DNA of 64,000 nucleotides from Achromobacter xylosoxidans (GCF_001457475.1 NZ_LN831029.1:310001-374000); one strand, 5' to 3'. Positions 44,842 to 53,707 are shown, counted from the stretch's first letter. Program-made: numbers and translations. The notes: generated by a model from the sequence alone, not told the origin.

Positions 44842-45503
44842 TGCTGGACACCTTTGTGCAATTGCTGCCCGAACTGGGCGTGGCGGTCGGCCAGACCTTC
44901 CTGATGCTGGGCATCGCGCTGGCCGCGTCGATCCTGCTGGGCGGGCCGCTCGGCGTGCTGGTGTTCCTGACCGGTCCGGGCCAGTCGCTGGACCGTCCGC
45001 TGGCGCACCGGTTGCTGAGCTGGACGGTCAATACCGTGCGCTCATTCCCCTTCATCATCCTGCTGGTGGCGCTGGTGCCGTTCACCCGCGTCATCGCCGG
45101 CACCTCGATCGGCCCGGTGGCGGCGGCGGTGCCGCTGTCATTCGCGGCGATTCCGTACTTCGCCCGGCTGGTCGAGCAATGCCTGCGCGAAGTGCCGCGC
45201 GGCGTCATCGAGGCCGCGCACGCCGCCGGCGCATCCGAACTGCAGATTGTGCGCCGGGTGCTGCTGGTGGAAGCGCGGTCCGGGCTGGTGCTGGCCCTGA
45301 CCGTGCTGGCGGTGAGCTTCCTGTCGTATTCCGCGGTGGCCGGCGTGGTGGGCGGCGGCGGCATCGGCGACCTGGCCATCCGCTATGGCTATTACCGCTT
45401 CCAGACCGACGTGATGGTGCTGACCGTGGCGCTGCTCGTGGTGCTGGTGCAGATCATCCAGTTCGCCGGCAATACCGTCGCGCGACGCATCGACAAACGC
45501 TGA
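44841..45503 (+). CDS. metI: methionine-type ABC transporter permease
   Basis: 220 aa with five predicted helices, the normal MetI size. VNTVRSFPFIILLVALVPFTRVIAGTSIG and the coupling segment REVPRGVIEAAHAAGASELQIVRRVLLVEARSGLV are family marks, followed by AVAGVVGGGGIGDLAIRYGYYRF. It sits in the inner membrane with MetN. The start shares one base with the metN stop; metQ copy 2 follows after 16 bp. Confidence 0.95.
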   Translation: MLDTFVQLLPELGVAVGQTFLMLGIALAASILLGGPLGVLVFLTGPGQSLDRPLAHRLLSWTVNTVRSFPFIILLVALVPFTRVIAGTSIGPVAAAVPLSFAAIPYFARLVEQCLREVPRGVIEAAHAAGASELQIVRRVLLVEARSGLVLALTVLAVSFLSYSAVAGVVGGGGIGDLAIRYGYYRFQTDVMVLTVALLVVLVQIIQFAGNTVARRIDKR

Positions 45504-45519
45504 TCCCGAGAGGAATCCC

Positions 45520-46353
45520 ATGTCCGTCAAACGCAATCTCCTGAGCCTGGCGCTGGCCGCCGCCGTCCTGTCGCTGTCCGGCGCCGCGCTGGCCGCCGAT
45601 CCAGCCAAAAAGGAAATCGTCTTCGGCGCCACCGCCGGCCCCTACAGCGACCAGATCAAGCTCGGCATCAAGCCGATCCTGGAGAAGCAGGGCTATACCG
45701 TGCGCATCGTCGAGTTCAACGACTACGTGCAGCCGAACTTCGCCCTGGCGCAAGGCGCGCTGGACGCCAATGCGTTCCAGCACATCGTGTACCTGCAGAA
45801 CTTCGCCGCCAAGAACAAGCTGGAGCTGTCGGAACTGGTCAAGGTGCCGACCGCGCCCATCGCCATCTACAGCCGCAAGTACAAGAGCGTGGACGCCGCG
45901 CCCGAGGGCGTGAGCGTGGCGGTGCCCAACGATCCGACCAACCAGGCGCGCGCGCTGGTGGTGCTGCAGGAGCTGGGCTGGATCAAGCTGCGCGAAGGCT
46001 ACGACCCGTTGCGGGTATCGGAGAAGGACGTGGCCGTGAACGTGAAGAAGATCAAGCTGATCCCGCTGGAGGCCGCGCAGTTGCCGCGTTCGCTGGAAGA
46101 CACCGACTACTCGTTCGTGAACGGCAATTTCGCGCTGGCCTCGGGCCTGAAGCTGACCGAGGCGCTGGCGCTGGAAGAGACCACGCCCACCTACCAGAAC
46201 CTGGTGGCGGTGCGCACGGCCGACCTGGACAAGCCTTTCGTCAAGGACATCGCCGCCGCCTACGCCTCGCCCGAGTTCCTGGCGGTGACCGAGAAATCGT
46301 TCGCCGGCTTCGTCAAGACCGACTATCAGCAGAAGCTGGCGGCGTCCCGCTGA
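45520..46353 (+). CDS. metQ: MetQ-type substrate-binding protein, copy 2
   Basis: 277 aa, NlpA/MetQ family. Like copy 1, its signal peptide (about 1-26, ending in ALA) lacks a lipobox cysteine, so it is a free periplasmic protein. Segments: [92 protein letters not shown]. Directly downstream of metNI, it is the cognate receptor of that transporter. Two different receptors sharing one transporter would widen the range of sulfur compounds taken up. Confidence 0.94.
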   Translation: MSVKRNLLSLALAAAVLSLSGAALAADPAKKEIVFGATAGPYSDQIKLGIKPILEKQGYTVRIVEFNDYVQPNFALAQGALDANAFQHIVYLQNFAAKNKLELSELVKVPTAPIAIYSRKYKSVDAAPEGVSVAVPNDPTNQARALVVLQELGWIKLREGYDPLRVSEKDVAVNVKKIKLIPLEAAQLPRSLEDTDYSFVNGNFALASGLKLTEALALEETTPTYQNLVAVRTADLDKPFVKDIAAAYASPEFLAVTEKSFAGFVKTDYQQKLAASR

Positions 46354-46378
46354 GGACGCGGCGCGCGGAGGCCACGCC

Positions 46379-47284
46379 ATGTTCATCAACCCCAACGAGT
46401 TCGAGTTGTTGCAGCACCTGGACGTTCCCGGGCGCGCCGATCGCGAACCGGCCGCCGACGAGGCGGTGCCGGCCCGGGCGGCGCTGCGCGTGACCCTGCG
46501 CCAGTTGTCCAAGCGCTATGGCGAGCGCCTGGTGCTCAAGGGGCTGGACCTGGACATCGCGCCCGGCGAGTTCGTGGCGGTGGTGGGGCAGAGCGGCTGC
46601 GGCAAGAGCACGCTGCTGCGCCTGCTGGCCGGGCTGGAGACGCCGAGCGGCGCGCAGGGCGGCGCGCCGGCGCGTTCGCCGGTGCTGTTCGACAATTTTC
46701 CGCAATGGTCGGCCGACAGCCGGGTGCGGATGATGTTCCAGGACGCGCGCCTGCTGCCGTGGAAAAGCGTGGTGCAGAACGTGGCCCTGGGCCTGCCCGG
46801 CCAGGCGCGGGCGCAGGCGGCCGAAGTGCTGCGGCAGGTGGGCCTGGGCGACCGTGGTGGCGACTGGCCGGCGCGCCTGTCGGGCGGCCAGCGTCAGCGC
46901 GTGGCGCTGGCCCGGGCGCTGGTGCACCGGCCGGGCCTGCTGTTGCTGGACGAGCCGCTGGGCGCGCTGGACGCGCTGACCCGCATCGGCATGCAGCAGC
47001 TGATCGAGGACATCTGGCGCCGCGACGGCTTCACCGCGGTGCTGGTGACGCACGACGTCAGCGAGGCTGTCGCCCTGGCCGACCGCATCCTGGTGATCGA
47101 CGAGGGCCGCGTGGTGCTGGATGAGCGTGTCGAACTGGCGCGGCCGCGTTGGCGGGGCTCGGCCGCCTTCGCGGCGCTGGAGGCGCGGGTGCTGCGGGTG
47201 GTGATGAAGCAGGAAGCGCCGGCGGCGGGGGACAGGCCCCTTGCGCCGGTCATACAGATACGGCACCTGCGGCTCGCGGTTTAG
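46379..47284 (+). CDS. ssuB: aliphatic sulfonate ABC ATPase
   Basis: 301 aa. After a non-conserved 40-residue N-terminal extension the ABC domain has Walker [11 protein letters not shown]-loop [14 protein letters not shown] (typical of SsuB/TauB), signature [15 protein letters not shown] and Walker [13 protein letters not shown]. It energises SsuC. It is separated from ssuC by the dszC-like and metNIQ genes, an order unlike the usual ssuCB pairing. It starts 25 bp after metQ. Confidence 0.93.
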   Translation: MFINPNEFELLQHLDVPGRADREPAADEAVPARAALRVTLRQLSKRYGERLVLKGLDLDIAPGEFVAVVGQSGCGKSTLLRLLAGLETPSGAQGGAPARSPVLFDNFPQWSADSRVRMMFQDARLLPWKSVVQNVALGLPGQARAQAAEVLRQVGLGDRGGDWPARLSGGQRQRVALARALVHRPGLLLLDEPLGALDALTRIGMQQLIEDIWRRDGFTAVLVTHDVSEAVALADRILVIDEGRVVLDERVELARPRWRGSAAFAALEARVLRVVMKQEAPAAGDRPLAPVIQIRHLRLAV

Positions 47285-47375
47285 TCCGCGGCCGCGGGGG
47301 CGGTTTTCCCGGCAAGCGCCATCCCGGCGCGAGCGGGATCCAACGGAAATCCTTTCTTTTTTCAGGAGCAGGACC

Positions 47376-47591
47376 ATGAGCATTCAATCCATCAACGCCC
47401 GCAACCAGTTCCGCGGCAAGATCAAGGAAATCATCCTGGGCCCGGTGGTCTCGGAAGTCGACGTGGACACGCCCGCCGGCATCGTCACGTCGGTCATCAC
47501 CACCCGCTCGGTCAAGGAGCTGGACCTGCAGGTGGGCACCGAGGTGCTGGCCTTCGTCAAGGCCACCGAGGTCTCGGTCGCCAAGCTCTAG
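47376..47591 (+). CDS. TOBE-domain molybdopterin-binding-like small protein (SsuF type)
   Basis: 71 aa, a single TOBE/molbindin domain (NARNQFRGKIKEIILGPVVSEVDVDTPAG; ITTRSVKELDLQVGTEVLAFVKATEVSVAKL). Such proteins bind molybdate or similar oxyanions as ring oligomers. In pseudomonads a protein of this type (SsuF) ends the ssuEADCBF operon and is needed for sulfonate use, and the gene order here matches. GGAGCAGG precedes the ATG, and a strong hairpin follows the stop. Confidence 0.9.
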   Translation: MSIQSINARNQFRGKIKEIILGPVVSEVDVDTPAGIVTSVITTRSVKELDLQVGTEVLAFVKATEVSVAKL

Positions 47592-47604
47592 GCGTCCGTC
47601 GCCC

Positions 47605-47633
47605 GAAACCGGCGCTTGTCCGGCGCCGGTTTC
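47605..47633 (+). terminator. hairpin terminator after the sulfur operon
   Basis: Arms GAAACCGGCGC (47605-47615) and GCGCCGGTTTC (47623-47633) are perfectly complementary over 11 bp with a 7-base loop. It begins 14 bp after the TOBE-gene stop. No clear U-run follows, so efficiency is uncertain. Confidence 0.6.
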
Positions 47634-47711
47634 GGTATATATTGTCTGCGCGGTATCCGGCGGTTCACTCCAGGTTTGTGGCTTTTGCGTTGCGATCACG
47701 GAGAACGGGAA

Positions 47712-49013
47712 ATGCGTCGACTGCAAGCGTGGTTCCTCGGCTGCCTGTGCCTCGGGTTGGCGATCTGCCTGCCCGCCGCGGCGCAGACCAAGCTGGACAA
47801 GGGGCAGCTGGACCAGCTGCTGGCGCCGGTGGCGCTCTACCCCGACTCCCTTCTGTCACAGGTCCTCATGGGGGCCACCTATCCCGACGACATTGCCGCC
47901 GCGGCGCAATGGTCGGCCGCGCATGCCGGCCAGTCGGGCGACGCCGCCGTCAAGGCCGTCGAGAGCGAATCCTGGGATCCCAGCGTCAAGTCCCTGGTGG
48001 CCTTTCCATCGGTCATGGACATGATGGGGCGCCAGCCCGCGTGGGTGAAATCGGTGGGCGACGCTTTCCTGGCGCAGCCCGATGCCGTCATGGACTCGGT
48101 GCAGCGGCTGCGGGCGCAGGCCAGGCAGGCCGGCAACCTCAAGAGCACGCCACAGCAGAAGGTCACCTCGACCGACACTGGCGGCAAGACCGTGGTGGTG
48201 ATCGAGCCGGCCGATCCGCAGGTGGTCTACGTGCCCAGCTACAACCCCGCCGTGGTCTACGGCGCCTGGCCCTATCCCGCCTATCCCCCCGCCTATTACC
48301 CGCCGCCGCCGGGCTCGGTGTTCGCCACCTCGCTGGTGGCCGGCATCGGCTTCGGCCTGGGCGTGGCCGCGGTCGATTCCATGTGGGGTGGCTTCAACTG
48401 GGGCCACAACGACGTGGACATCAACGTCAACCGCTACAACAACATCAACGTCAACCAGCGCATCAACGCCGCCAACATCAACGGCAACCACGTCGCCTGG
48501 CAGCACAACCCGGCCAACCGCGGCAACGCGCCCTATGCCGATGCGGCCAGCCGGCAGAAGTTCGACGGCCAGCGCCAGGCCGGGTTGCAGAACCGGGCGC
48601 AAGGGCGGACCCCGCCCGCGCCGGGCTCGCGCGACGCGGCCCGCGAGCGCGCCGCGCAATCCTTCCAGGGCCGCACCGGCCAGTCCATCGAAGGACACAC
48701 CGGACCGCGCGGCGGCAACCTGGGGCAGGGCGGCGCGGGCACGCGGGCCCAGGGGCCGGGCCACCTTCCGGCGCAGGACCGGCAGGCGGCGGCGCAGCGG
48801 CAGCGCGCCGACGCGGCCGCCGCCCGCGACCGCGCCCGCGCCAACAACGGCGGCAGCGCCCTGCGCGACGCCGGCAATGGCGAACGCATGCGGCAACAGG
48901 TGCAGCGCGGCGGCGAGTCCCGGGTCGCGCCACGCGGCGGGGGCGGAGGCTGGCATGGCGGAGGCGGCGGCCACATCGGCGGCGGTGGCGGACATTTCGG
49001 CGGACGGAGGTAG
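47712..49013 (+). CDS. DUF3300 secreted/envelope protein with Gly-rich tail
   Basis: 433 aa. Signal peptide (about 1-24, ending in AAAQ). The DUF3300 domain (about 25-220) begins with LDQLLAPVALYPDSLLSQVLMGATYP and contains VVVIEPADPQVVYVPSYNPAVVYGAWPYPAYPP. A hydrophobic stretch (about 215-235) is followed by an Asn-rich part, an Arg/Gln/Ala-rich part and a Gly/His-rich end. No enzymatic motif is visible. It is followed five bases later by a DUF2950 gene, a frequent pairing in proteobacteria; function is unknown. Confidence 0.88.
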   Translation: MRRLQAWFLGCLCLGLAICLPAAAQTKLDKGQLDQLLAPVALYPDSLLSQVLMGATYPDDIAAAAQWSAAHAGQSGDAAVKAVESESWDPSVKSLVAFPSVMDMMGRQPAWVKSVGDAFLAQPDAVMDSVQRLRAQARQAGNLKSTPQQKVTSTDTGGKTVVVIEPADPQVVYVPSYNPAVVYGAWPYPAYPPAYYPPPPGSVFATSLVAGIGFGLGVAAVDSMWGGFNWGHNDVDINVNRYNNINVNQRINAANINGNHVAWQHNPANRGNAPYADAASRQKFDGQRQAGLQNRAQGRTPPAPGSRDAARERAAQSFQGRTGQSIEGHTGPRGGNLGQGGAGTRAQGPGHLPAQDRQAAAQRQRADAAAARDRARANNGGSALRDAGNGERMRQQVQRGGESRVAPRGGGGGWHGGGGGHIGGGGGHFGGRR

Positions 49014-49018
49014 GCACC

Positions 49019-49912
49019 ATGATCAGCGGAGTCTCGATGATGAATGCGCTCGTCCGTGCCCCCGGCCGGTGGTCGCGCCGGGCCGCCAGCGTCGCTTGGC
49101 TGGCGTTGGCGCTGCTGGCTACGCCCGCCGCGGCGCAAAGCGTCTATCCCACGCCCGAGGCCGCGGCCAATGCCTTCGGCGAGGCGCTGGCCACCAGCGA
49201 CCCCGTGGCCCTGGCCAAGGTGCTGGGGCCGGACCATCGCCAGATCGTGCCGGGCGGGGTCGGGCAGGACGATGTCTATCGTTTCCTGGCGGCATGGTCC
49301 CGCAAGCACGAGGTGCTGGCCGACGGCGAACGCCGCGCCTGGCTGAGCGTGGGCGATTCCGGCTGGACCATGCCGGTGCCGATCGTGCGCGTGGCGCAGG
49401 GCTGGCGGTTCGACCCGGCCGCCGGCAAGGCGGAAATCGCGCGCCGCGCCATCGGGCGCAACGAGCTCAACGCCATCGATACCCTGCGCGAACTGCACGC
49501 GGCCCAGATCCGCTACCGCGACGGGGTGGGCCAGGGCCGCTACGCCGACCGGCTGGTGAGCCGGCCCGGCGCGCTGGACGGACTGTACTGGCCCGAACTG
49601 CCCGGTTACCCGGCGCAGGCCTATGGCCCGGACGCGCTGGCAATGGGGCCGGAGGTGCCGGTGGCGGATGCCTATTACGGCTACCGTTACAAGGTGCTGC
49701 CGGCGCACGGCGGCGACGGCTACTGGATCCTGGCCTGGCCGGCCCGCTACGGCCATACCGGCATCGGCAGCTTCGTCATCGACGCGCGTGGCGAGCTGCG
49801 CGAGGCTGACCTGGGGCCGGCCACGGCGCGCCGCGCGGCCACGCTCCAGGGCACCGATGTGTCGTTCGGAACCTGGAACAACATCACGCCGCAACCCATT
49901 GGCGCCAAATGA
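49019..49912 (+). CDS. DUF2950 secreted protein
   Basis: 297 aa with a signal peptide (about 1-40, ending in AAAQ). DUF2950 marks include YPTPEAAANAFGEALATSDPVALAKVLGP, IGRNELNAIDTLRELHAAQIRYRD, GLYWPELPG and the C-terminal GTDVSFGTWNNITPQP. The ATG at 49019 is used because GGAGG overlaps the previous stop region; an ATG seven codons later (49037) is possible. Probably co-transcribed with the DUF3300 gene; role unknown, likely envelope. Confidence 0.87.
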   Translation: MISGVSMMNALVRAPGRWSRRAASVAWLALALLATPAAAQSVYPTPEAAANAFGEALATSDPVALAKVLGPDHRQIVPGGVGQDDVYRFLAAWSRKHEVLADGERRAWLSVGDSGWTMPVPIVRVAQGWRFDPAAGKAEIARRAIGRNELNAIDTLRELHAAQIRYRDGVGQGRYADRLVSRPGALDGLYWPELPGYPAQAYGPDALAMGPEVPVADAYYGYRYKVLPAHGGDGYWILAWPARYGHTGIGSFVIDARGELREADLGPATARRAATLQGTDVSFGTWNNITPQPIGAK

Positions 49913-50006
49913 TTTTTTACGATTGTTGCAGGTGTGGCGGCGCGAGCGTTGTAGCCGTGCCGCAACCTGGCTGTCGCATGGCCCGGACGGTCGGATTTAC
50001 GGTTTT

Positions 50007-50057
50007 TTGACAGGCGGCTATGCCAAAATGGCGAGCGCTGGGATCGGTGCCCGATCC
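50007..50057 (+). promoter_or_regulatory. candidate promoter/operator before the beta-propeller gene
   Basis: A consensus -35 hexamer TTGACA lies at 50007-50012, but no good -10 sits 17 bp later. A short inverted repeat GGATCGG/CCGATCC lies at 50041-50057 just before the start codon. Suggestive only. Confidence 0.25.
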
Positions 50058-50077
50058 CCTTTTGTCGGACCTGGAAA

Positions 50078-51067
50078 TTGAATCCCTTGCATTTTGTCCG
50101 CTGCGCCCTCCTGGGCGCAGGGATGGCGCTCAGCGCCGCCGCGGCGTCGGCCCCGATCTTCGTCCTGAACTCCCTGGACGCCAACGTCAGCATCGTCGAT
50201 CCCGCCACGTACACGGAACTGCGGCGCGTCCCCACGGGCAAGGAACCGCACCACCTGTACCTCACGCCTGACAAGAAGTCGCTGATGGTGGCCAACGCCA
50301 CGGGCGACTCGATCACGCTGATGGATCCCAAGACCGGCGAGGTGCAGCGCACCCTGACCGGCATCGTCGATCCCTACCAGTTGCAGTTCTCGCCGGACAT
50401 GAAGTGGTTCGTCACGGCCGCCAACCGCCTGGACCACATCGACATCTACGCCTGGAAGCCGCTGGAAAAGGGCTTTGACCTGACGCTGGTCAAGCGCATC
50501 CCGGCCGGCAAGACGCCCAGCCACATCATGATCGACGCCAAGAGCACCACGGCGTACGTCACGCTGCAGGACAGCGACCAGCTCATCGCCATCGACCTGG
50601 CCACGCAGACGCCCAAGTGGACCGTCTCGGTCGGCAAGACCCCGGCCGACGTGTTCCTCACGCCCGACCAGAAAACGCTGCTGGTGGCGCTGACCGGCGA
50701 TTCCTACGTCGAGGCCTATGACGTCAGCAAGGGCCCGGCCAAGCTGATCTCGCGCATCAAGACCGCCGCCGGCGCGCACGCCTTCCGCGCCCAGGGCGAC
50801 CAGCGCCACTTGTTCGTCAGCAACCGCACCGCCAACTCCATCAGCCGCATCGACCTGCAGACGCTGGCCGTGGTCGACACCTTCCCGGTGCCGGGCGGCC
50901 CCGACTGCATGGACGTGCTGGCCGACGGCAAGACGCTGCTGGTCACCTCGCGCTGGGCCCGCAAGCTCACCGTGGTGGACCTGGAGCAGAAGAAAGTCGT
51001 CAAGCAGGTGACCGTCGGCAAGTCGCCGCACGGCGTCTGGACGCTGAACCATGCGCCGACCCGCTAA
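50078..51067 (+). CDS. YncE-like beta-propeller protein
   Basis: 329 aa starting with TTG (GGAAA just upstream). Signal peptide about 1-24. The remainder is a seven-bladed beta propeller of the YVTN/YncE type with repeated modules such as IFVLNSLDANVSIVDPATY, LMVANATGDSITLMDPKTGEV, AYVTLQDSDQLIAIDLATQ and LLVTSRWARKLTVVDLEQK. It is periplasmic, probably a binding scaffold. Its 3' end overlaps the next gene by 17 bp, so the two are co-translated. Confidence 0.88.
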   Translation: MNPLHFVRCALLGAGMALSAAAASAPIFVLNSLDANVSIVDPATYTELRRVPTGKEPHHLYLTPDKKSLMVANATGDSITLMDPKTGEVQRTLTGIVDPYQLQFSPDMKWFVTAANRLDHIDIYAWKPLEKGFDLTLVKRIPAGKTPSHIMIDAKSTTAYVTLQDSDQLIAIDLATQTPKWTVSVGKTPADVFLTPDQKTLLVALTGDSYVEAYDVSKGPAKLISRIKTAAGAHAFRAQGDQRHLFVSNRTANSISRIDLQTLAVVDTFPVPGGPDCMDVLADGKTLLVTSRWARKLTVVDLEQKKVVKQVTVGKSPHGVWTLNHAPTR

Positions 51068-51845
51068 ACGGCAACTGGCCGCCGCCATCTGCCTGGCGCT
51101 GGCGGCGCAGGCCGCCGGCGCGGCCCCCGCGACCTGTGACAAGCCGGTCTACCTGACCTTCGACACCGGCCACATGGGCGTGGCGCCGCTGATCGCCGAC
51201 GTGCTGGCGCGCCACCACGTCAAGGTCACGTTCTTCCTGGCCAACGAGCGCACCCTGACCGACGGCAGCAGCCTGGACGACCAGTGGGCGCCGTGGTGGA
51301 AGGCGCGCGCCGCCGAGGGCCATGTGTTCGGCTCGCACACCTACGACCACGTCTATTGGCAGGGCGACCTGCCGGACGGCAAGTTCCGCGTCAAGCCCAG
51401 CGCCGGCCCCGACACGGGCAAGCGCCAGACCTGGACCGCCGAGCAGTACTGCGCCGAGATCAAGCGCTCCGCCACCCGCTTCACGCAGATGACCGGCAAG
51501 CCGATGCTGCCGCTGTACCGCGCGCCGGGCGGCAAGACCTCGCCGGCCCTGCTGCGCGCGGCCAAGGCCTGCGGCTTCGAGCACGTGGGCTGGGCGCCGG
51601 CTGGCTTCCTGGGCGACGAACTGCCCAGCGACAAGTACCCCAACGCCAAGCTGCTGGACCAGGCGCTGCGCACCATCAAGCCCGGCGACATCCTGCTGGC
51701 GCACCTGGGCATCTGGTCGCGCCAGGACCCCTGGGCCCCCGCCGTGCTGGAGCCGCTGATTGAAGGCCTGCAGCGCAAGGGCTATTGTTTTGCTACCTTG
51801 GATACGCATCCCGCCTACCGCGACTGGATCGCCACGCATCACTGA
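51051..51845 (+). CDS. polysaccharide deacetylase-like protein with altered motif 1
   Basis: 264 aa with a signal peptide (about 1-25). It has the NodB/CE4 fold: motif 2 is H96-T-Y-D-H100 and motif 3 is YRAPGG. Motif 1, normally T-F-D-D-G, reads T36-F-D-T39-G, so the metal-binding second aspartate is replaced by threonine while the catalytic-base aspartate remains. The protein may bind metal differently or act on an unusual substrate. It overlaps the beta-propeller gene by 17 bp and is followed by a fatty acid hydroxylase gene after two bases, so the three form one operon. Confidence 0.85.
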   Translation: MRRPAKRQLAAAICLALAAQAAGAAPATCDKPVYLTFDTGHMGVAPLIADVLARHHVKVTFFLANERTLTDGSSLDDQWAPWWKARAAEGHVFGSHTYDHVYWQGDLPDGKFRVKPSAGPDTGKRQTWTAEQYCAEIKRSATRFTQMTGKPMLPLYRAPGGKTSPALLRAAKACGFEHVGWAPAGFLGDELPSDKYPNAKLLDQALRTIKPGDILLAHLGIWSRQDPWAPAVLEPLIEGLQRKGYCFATLDTHPAYRDWIATHH

Positions 51846-51847
51846 TC

Positions 51848-52861
51848 ATGGATACGCTTAGTCAATGGTTCGGGAACTGCCAGCAATGGCTGTTCGAAAC
51901 CCTGGTGCAGCCGGCGCTGTTCCACCTGGGCCTGAGCAATTTCATCGAGGACGGCTACGACGCCACCATGTGGCTGCTGGTCGGCCTGTTGCAGGTGGCC
52001 GTGCTGCTGCTGGTGTTCGGCCCGCTGCAGCGCCTGCGCCCGGTCGAGCCGGTCACCGACCGCCGCCAGATCGGCATCGACGTGCTCTACACACTGATCC
52101 ACCGCCTGGGCGTGTTCCGCCTGGCGCTGTTCTTCACCATCGACCCGTTCTGGGACAGCGTCTTCGGGCAGCTGCACATCTGGGGCTTCGCGCCGTTCCA
52201 GCTCGACCAGTACTGGCCCGGCGTCACCGACCAGGCCTGGGTCAGCCTGATCATCTACCTGCTGCTGTTCGACCTGGTGGACTACCTGTACCACCGCGCC
52301 CAGCACCGCTTTGCCTGGCTCTGGGCGCTGCACGCGGTGCACCACAGCCAGCGCCAGATGACCATGTGGAGCGATGATCGCAACCACCTGCTGGACGACA
52401 TGCTGCGCGACGTCGTGGTGGTATTCGTGTCGCAGCTGGTGGGCGTGCCGCCCGCGCAATTCGTGGCGATCGTGGCCATCACGCAGCTGGCGCAGAGCTT
52501 CTCGCACGCCAACCTGCGCATGCACTTCGGCGCCATCGGCGAACGCCTGCTGGTCAGCCCGCGTTTCCACCGCCATCACCATTCCATCGCCTATGACGCG
52601 TCGACGCCGGGGCCGGCCGGCGGCTACAACTTTGCCGCGCTGTTCCCGGTCTGGGACGTGCTGTTCCGCTCGGCCCGCTTCGGCGTCGGCTACGGCCCCA
52701 CCGGCATCCATGACCAGCAGCCGGAACTGGGCGGCCGCGACTACGGCCAGGGCTTCTGGTCGCAACAGTGGCTGGGCCTCAAGCGCATGGTCGGCCGCGA
52801 CCGCGAGCCGGCCGTGACGGCGCCGCCATCGCGCCCGCCGGGCGCGGCCGAAGGCGCGTGA
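51848..52861 (+). CDS. sterol desaturase/fatty acid hydroxylase superfamily protein
   Basis: 337 aa with about five membrane helices and the eight-histidine diiron motif set: YHRAQHR, HAVHHSQ and HRHHHS, plus HANLRMH between. Members hydroxylate or desaturate lipids in the inner membrane using O2. The long N-terminal region has two extra helices, and the C-terminal tail is Pro/Ala-rich. It is the last gene of the three-gene operon, followed 29 bp later by a good terminator. A role in modifying an envelope lipid or lipid-linked glycan together with the deacetylase-like protein is an inference. Confidence 0.9.
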   Translation: MDTLSQWFGNCQQWLFETLVQPALFHLGLSNFIEDGYDATMWLLVGLLQVAVLLLVFGPLQRLRPVEPVTDRRQIGIDVLYTLIHRLGVFRLALFFTIDPFWDSVFGQLHIWGFAPFQLDQYWPGVTDQAWVSLIIYLLLFDLVDYLYHRAQHRFAWLWALHAVHHSQRQMTMWSDDRNHLLDDMLRDVVVVFVSQLVGVPPAQFVAIVAITQLAQSFSHANLRMHFGAIGERLLVSPRFHRHHHSIAYDASTPGPAGGYNFAALFPVWDVLFRSARFGVGYGPTGIHDQQPELGGRDYGQGFWSQQWLGLKRMVGRDREPAVTAPPSRPPGAAEGA

Positions 52862-52890
52862 CGCGCAGCGTTGCGCCGTCGCCAAAAAGA

Positions 52891-52915
52891 ACCGGGCCTT
52901 GAGGCCCGGTTTTTT
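52891..52915 (+). terminator. rho-independent terminator
   Basis: Stem ACCGGGCC (52891-52898) with GGCCCGGT (52903-52910), a TTGA loop and a following T5 run. Classical intrinsic terminator for the hydroxylase operon. Confidence 0.92.
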
Positions 52916-52965
52916 CATGTCCGGTCACCTGTGACCTGGACGCCGTTCGTCGCAAGAATATCCGC

Positions 52966-53129
52966 CCGCCCGCCGGGCCGCCCCAAGGGCGGGCAGCCCC
53001 CTTGGGGGGCAGCTAGCGCGCGAAGCGCGCGCGGCGTGGGGGTCCTTTCCTACCGCCCGCCGGGCCGCCCCAAGGGCGGGCAGCCCCCTCGGGGGGCAGC
53101 TAGCGCGCGAAGCGCGCGCGGCGTGGGGG
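52966..53129. repeat. two-copy 77-bp direct repeat with internal hairpins
   Basis: Copy 1 is 52966-53042 and copy 2 is 53053-53129, identical but for one base (CTTGG versus CTCGG), separated by 10 bp. Each copy contains a GCGCGC-GAA-GCGCGC hairpin and a CCCC/GGGG stem. It lies between convergent genes, next to the intrinsic terminator. It looks like one unit of a dispersed genomic repeat that has duplicated locally. Confidence 0.85.
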
Positions 53130-53132
53130 CTC

Positions 53133-53630
53133 TCACCCTTCATGGGTGGTCTCGCGCTTGATTTCGTCGTGGCGCCGTTCCATTTCCTGGCGCAGCTCGC
53201 GGCGCAGGCGGGCGGCCTCGAAGCGCTGTGTTTCCTCGAGGTTGCGCGGCGCCAGCGGCGGCACGGCGGTGGGCGCGCCGTTGTCATCCACCGCCACCAT
53301 CGTGAAATAACAGCTATTGGTGTGGCGCACCAGCTTCTTGCGGATGTCCTCGGTGACCACCTTGATGCCGATTTCCATCGAGGTGCGGCCGGTGTAGTTC
53401 ACCGCCGCCAGGAAGGTCACCAGCTCGCCGACGTGGATCGGTTCGCGGAACACGACCTGGTCGACCGACAGGGTCACGACGTACTGGCCGGCGTAGCGGC
53501 TGGCACAGGCGTAGGCGACCTGGTCCAGGTACTTGAGGATGGTTCCGCCGTGCACATTGCCTGAAAAGTTCGCCATATCGGGCGTCATCAGGATGGTCAT
53601 CGACAGTTGGTGGCTAAAGGCTTCGTCCAT
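53133..53630 (-). CDS. acyl-CoA thioesterase, hotdog fold
   Basis: 165 aa from the ATG at 53630 (a TTG eight codons upstream is an unlikely alternative). Hotdog-fold acyl-CoA thioester hydrolase: MTPDMANFSGNVHGGTILKYLDQVAYACASRYAG with the catalytic aspartate/asparagine region, VDQVVFREPIHVGELVTFLAAVNYTGRTSMEIG, and a charged helical tail. It cleaves acyl-CoAs to free acids and CoA in the cytoplasm. Its 3' end touches the 77-bp repeat. Confidence 0.92.
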   Translation of the reverse strand: MDEAFSHQLSMTILMTPDMANFSGNVHGGTILKYLDQVAYACASRYAGQYVVTLSVDQVVFREPIHVGELVTFLAAVNYTGRTSMEIGIKVVTEDIRKKLVRHTNSCYFTMVAVDDNGAPTAVPPLAPRNLEETQRFEAARLRRELRQEMERRHDEIKRETTHEG

Positions 53631-53707
53631 GGCGGGCGTTCTACTCGGCGACAAAACGCCTATGGTAGTGGCGAAACCCTGTCATGGCGCCGTCGCCGGC
53701 GCCTTTG

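Noticed and set aside
52966..53129. CRISPR-like array
   Set aside because: Only two units with a 10-bp spacer, repeat units of 77 bp, and no cas genes.
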